DNA from: Pelagihabitans sp947500445
Lineage (GTDB): Bacteria > Bacteroidota > Bacteroidia > Flavobacteriales > Flavobacteriaceae
Direction: 5' to 3'
Assembly (NCBI RefSeq): GCF_050589625.1
Contig: NZ_JBNGOP010000005.1
Coordinates: forward strand, 1 to 64,000
Length of the DNA stretch: 64,000 nucleotides
The notes beneath the pieces are model-generated. The model was given only the letters and a program-made list of their open reading frames with translations, ran no database searches and was not told the DNA's origin. Positions 63,379 to 64,000 of the stretch are shown piece after piece; within the stretch, counting starts at the first letter, position 1, and each line of letters opens with the position of its first letter. The position numbers were made by a program, and so were the translations under genes.

Positions 63379-64000
63379 TTATTTTTGTTCTTTTCGAATT
63401 TTTTCTACTGCTTTAATTCGATCTGCAAAGAAACCACTTTTTTCCGGATATTTCAAACTTAAAATTTTGTAGGCCTGAATGGCTTTTTTATACTTTTTTT
63501 GCTCCATATAAACCCTTGCCAAAGTCTCCGTCATAAGCTCCTTTTTATCTATTTTAACGGAGTCCGATATGTTTACTTTAGTCGGGTTTTCGGTAGGGGT
63601 GATCTTGGGGTTGGTCGCGATAAACTTATCGATGAGTTCGAAGTTTTTGTTCTTTAGAACGGACTCCTCCAATGGGAAATCAATGGGTTCCCGTTCTGCA
63701 TCGATTTCTTTGTTCTTTCGTTTGACCGTTTTAAAAGAGGCCAGTTGTAGCCATTCCGCAAAGGAGTGCTTTTCCCTTTTCGTGAACGGCAAGGGTGCTC
63801 CATAGTCGGGGGTTTCTTCCTGGTCTATTTGCTGTTCGTCCTGCTTGTTTTTAGCGGTAAAGAGCTCAGGGTCCAAAATGATATTCGCCTCTTTCAGGTT
63901 TTGCGGTAAGGGAGTGTCTTCCGAAGGCTGTTCCACGGATGTGTTCGTGACATCGCTGTTGGCGTTCAAGGCCGTTTGTTCCGAAGGGTTTTCCTCGGCT
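63379..64000 (-). CDS. TPR-like protein, N-terminus beyond the window
   Basis: At least 206 residues; the frame stays open to the right edge, so the start is outside. The visible N-terminal part is acidic and low-complexity. The C-terminus (LARVYMEQKKYKKAIQAYKI, then LKYPEKSGFFADRIKAVEKI) is a TPR-like helix pair. No membrane segment in view. Upstream of secG in the same direction; function unknown. Confidence 0.75.
   Translation of the reverse strand, partial: AEENPSEQTALNANSDVTNTSVEQPSEDTPLPQNLKEANIILDPELFTAKNKQDEQQIDQEETPDYGAPLPFTKREKHSFAEWLQLASFKTVKRKNKEIDAEREPIDFPLEESVLKNKNFELIDKFIATNPKITPTENPTKVNISDSVKIDKKELMTETLARVYMEQKKYKKAIQAYKILSLKYPEKSGFFADRIKAVEKIRKEQK

Overview
The window is a chromosomal segment of a marine-type member of the family Flavobacteriaceae (Bacteroidota). 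This rests on several gene families: GYDIA-family GHMP kinase beside a degradative-type HMG-CoA reductase, a HYC_CC_PP-type protein, PorP/SprF and type IX secretion signals, TIGR04282/TIGR04283 arsenosugar glycosyltransferases, a flavobacterial MreBCD-PBP2-RodA operon, and promoters of the TTTG / TAnnTTTG type. Genus is not decidable by eye; moderate G+C and gene content recall Maribacter or Muricauda-like genomes. There is no rRNA, CRISPR array, prophage or intact insertion sequence. One tRNA (Phe) is present.

Layout. 1-3.4 kb: a heptamer repeat array, then a Tat-exported molybdenum hydroxylase (large subunit, 2Fe-2S subunit, dihaem-type cytochrome c). 3.9-6.6 kb: amidase, WYL regulator, a 180-bp inverted-repeat element and a small ABM-like protein. 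6.6-11.6 kb: an arsenosugar-type cluster (two glycosyltransferases, DUF547, ArsM, purine nucleoside phosphorylase, rhodanese) with a second heptamer array and no visible arsS. 11.6-20.6 kb: GH32 lipoprotein, a DUF1800/DUF1501/PorP-SPOR surface-protein trio, ADP-ribosylglycohydrolase and a kinase-like protein. 20.7-21.7 kb: DinB protein and a GIY-YIG gene wedged between tRNA-Phe and a duplicated tRNA 3' end. 21.8-29.6 kb: coaX and an envelope-biogenesis run (outer membrane protein, TPR protein, LptC, CNNM transporter, PpiD). 29.6-38.3 kb: mevalonate genes, DPP-IV peptidase, peptide transporter, ComEC, NlpC/P60. 38.4-47 kb: DUF885 peptidase, LpxB, SurE, tail-specific protease, MsrA/MsrB, endonuclease. 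47-52.7 kb: rodA, PBP2, mreD, mreC, mreB. 52.7-56.3 kb: purH, GAF-type methionine sulfoxide reductase, unknown lipoprotein. 56.7-60.7 kb: a putative metal locus (HYC_CC_PP protein, HMA-MauE fusion, TonB-dependent receptor, secreted HMA protein). 60.8-64 kb: groEL, groES, secG and an unfinished TPR-like gene.

The most unusual material is non-coding or inserted: (i) a dispersed AAATGGTAT palindromic repeat family, including a 190-bp MITE-like unit at 54.4-54.6 kb; (ii) a 144-bp stop-free palindromic repeat inserted in frame in the TonB receptor; (iii) the GIY-YIG/tRNA-Phe duplication; (iv) an inverted-repeat element at 6.0-6.2 kb; (v) two G-less heptamer arrays that each abut the 3' end of a minus-strand gene; (vi) two abutting 17-bp palindromes, one with sigma-54-like spacing, ahead of groES.

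All statements come from reading the sequence and the translated frames; no database search was run. Function names rest on recognised motifs and remembered family features.
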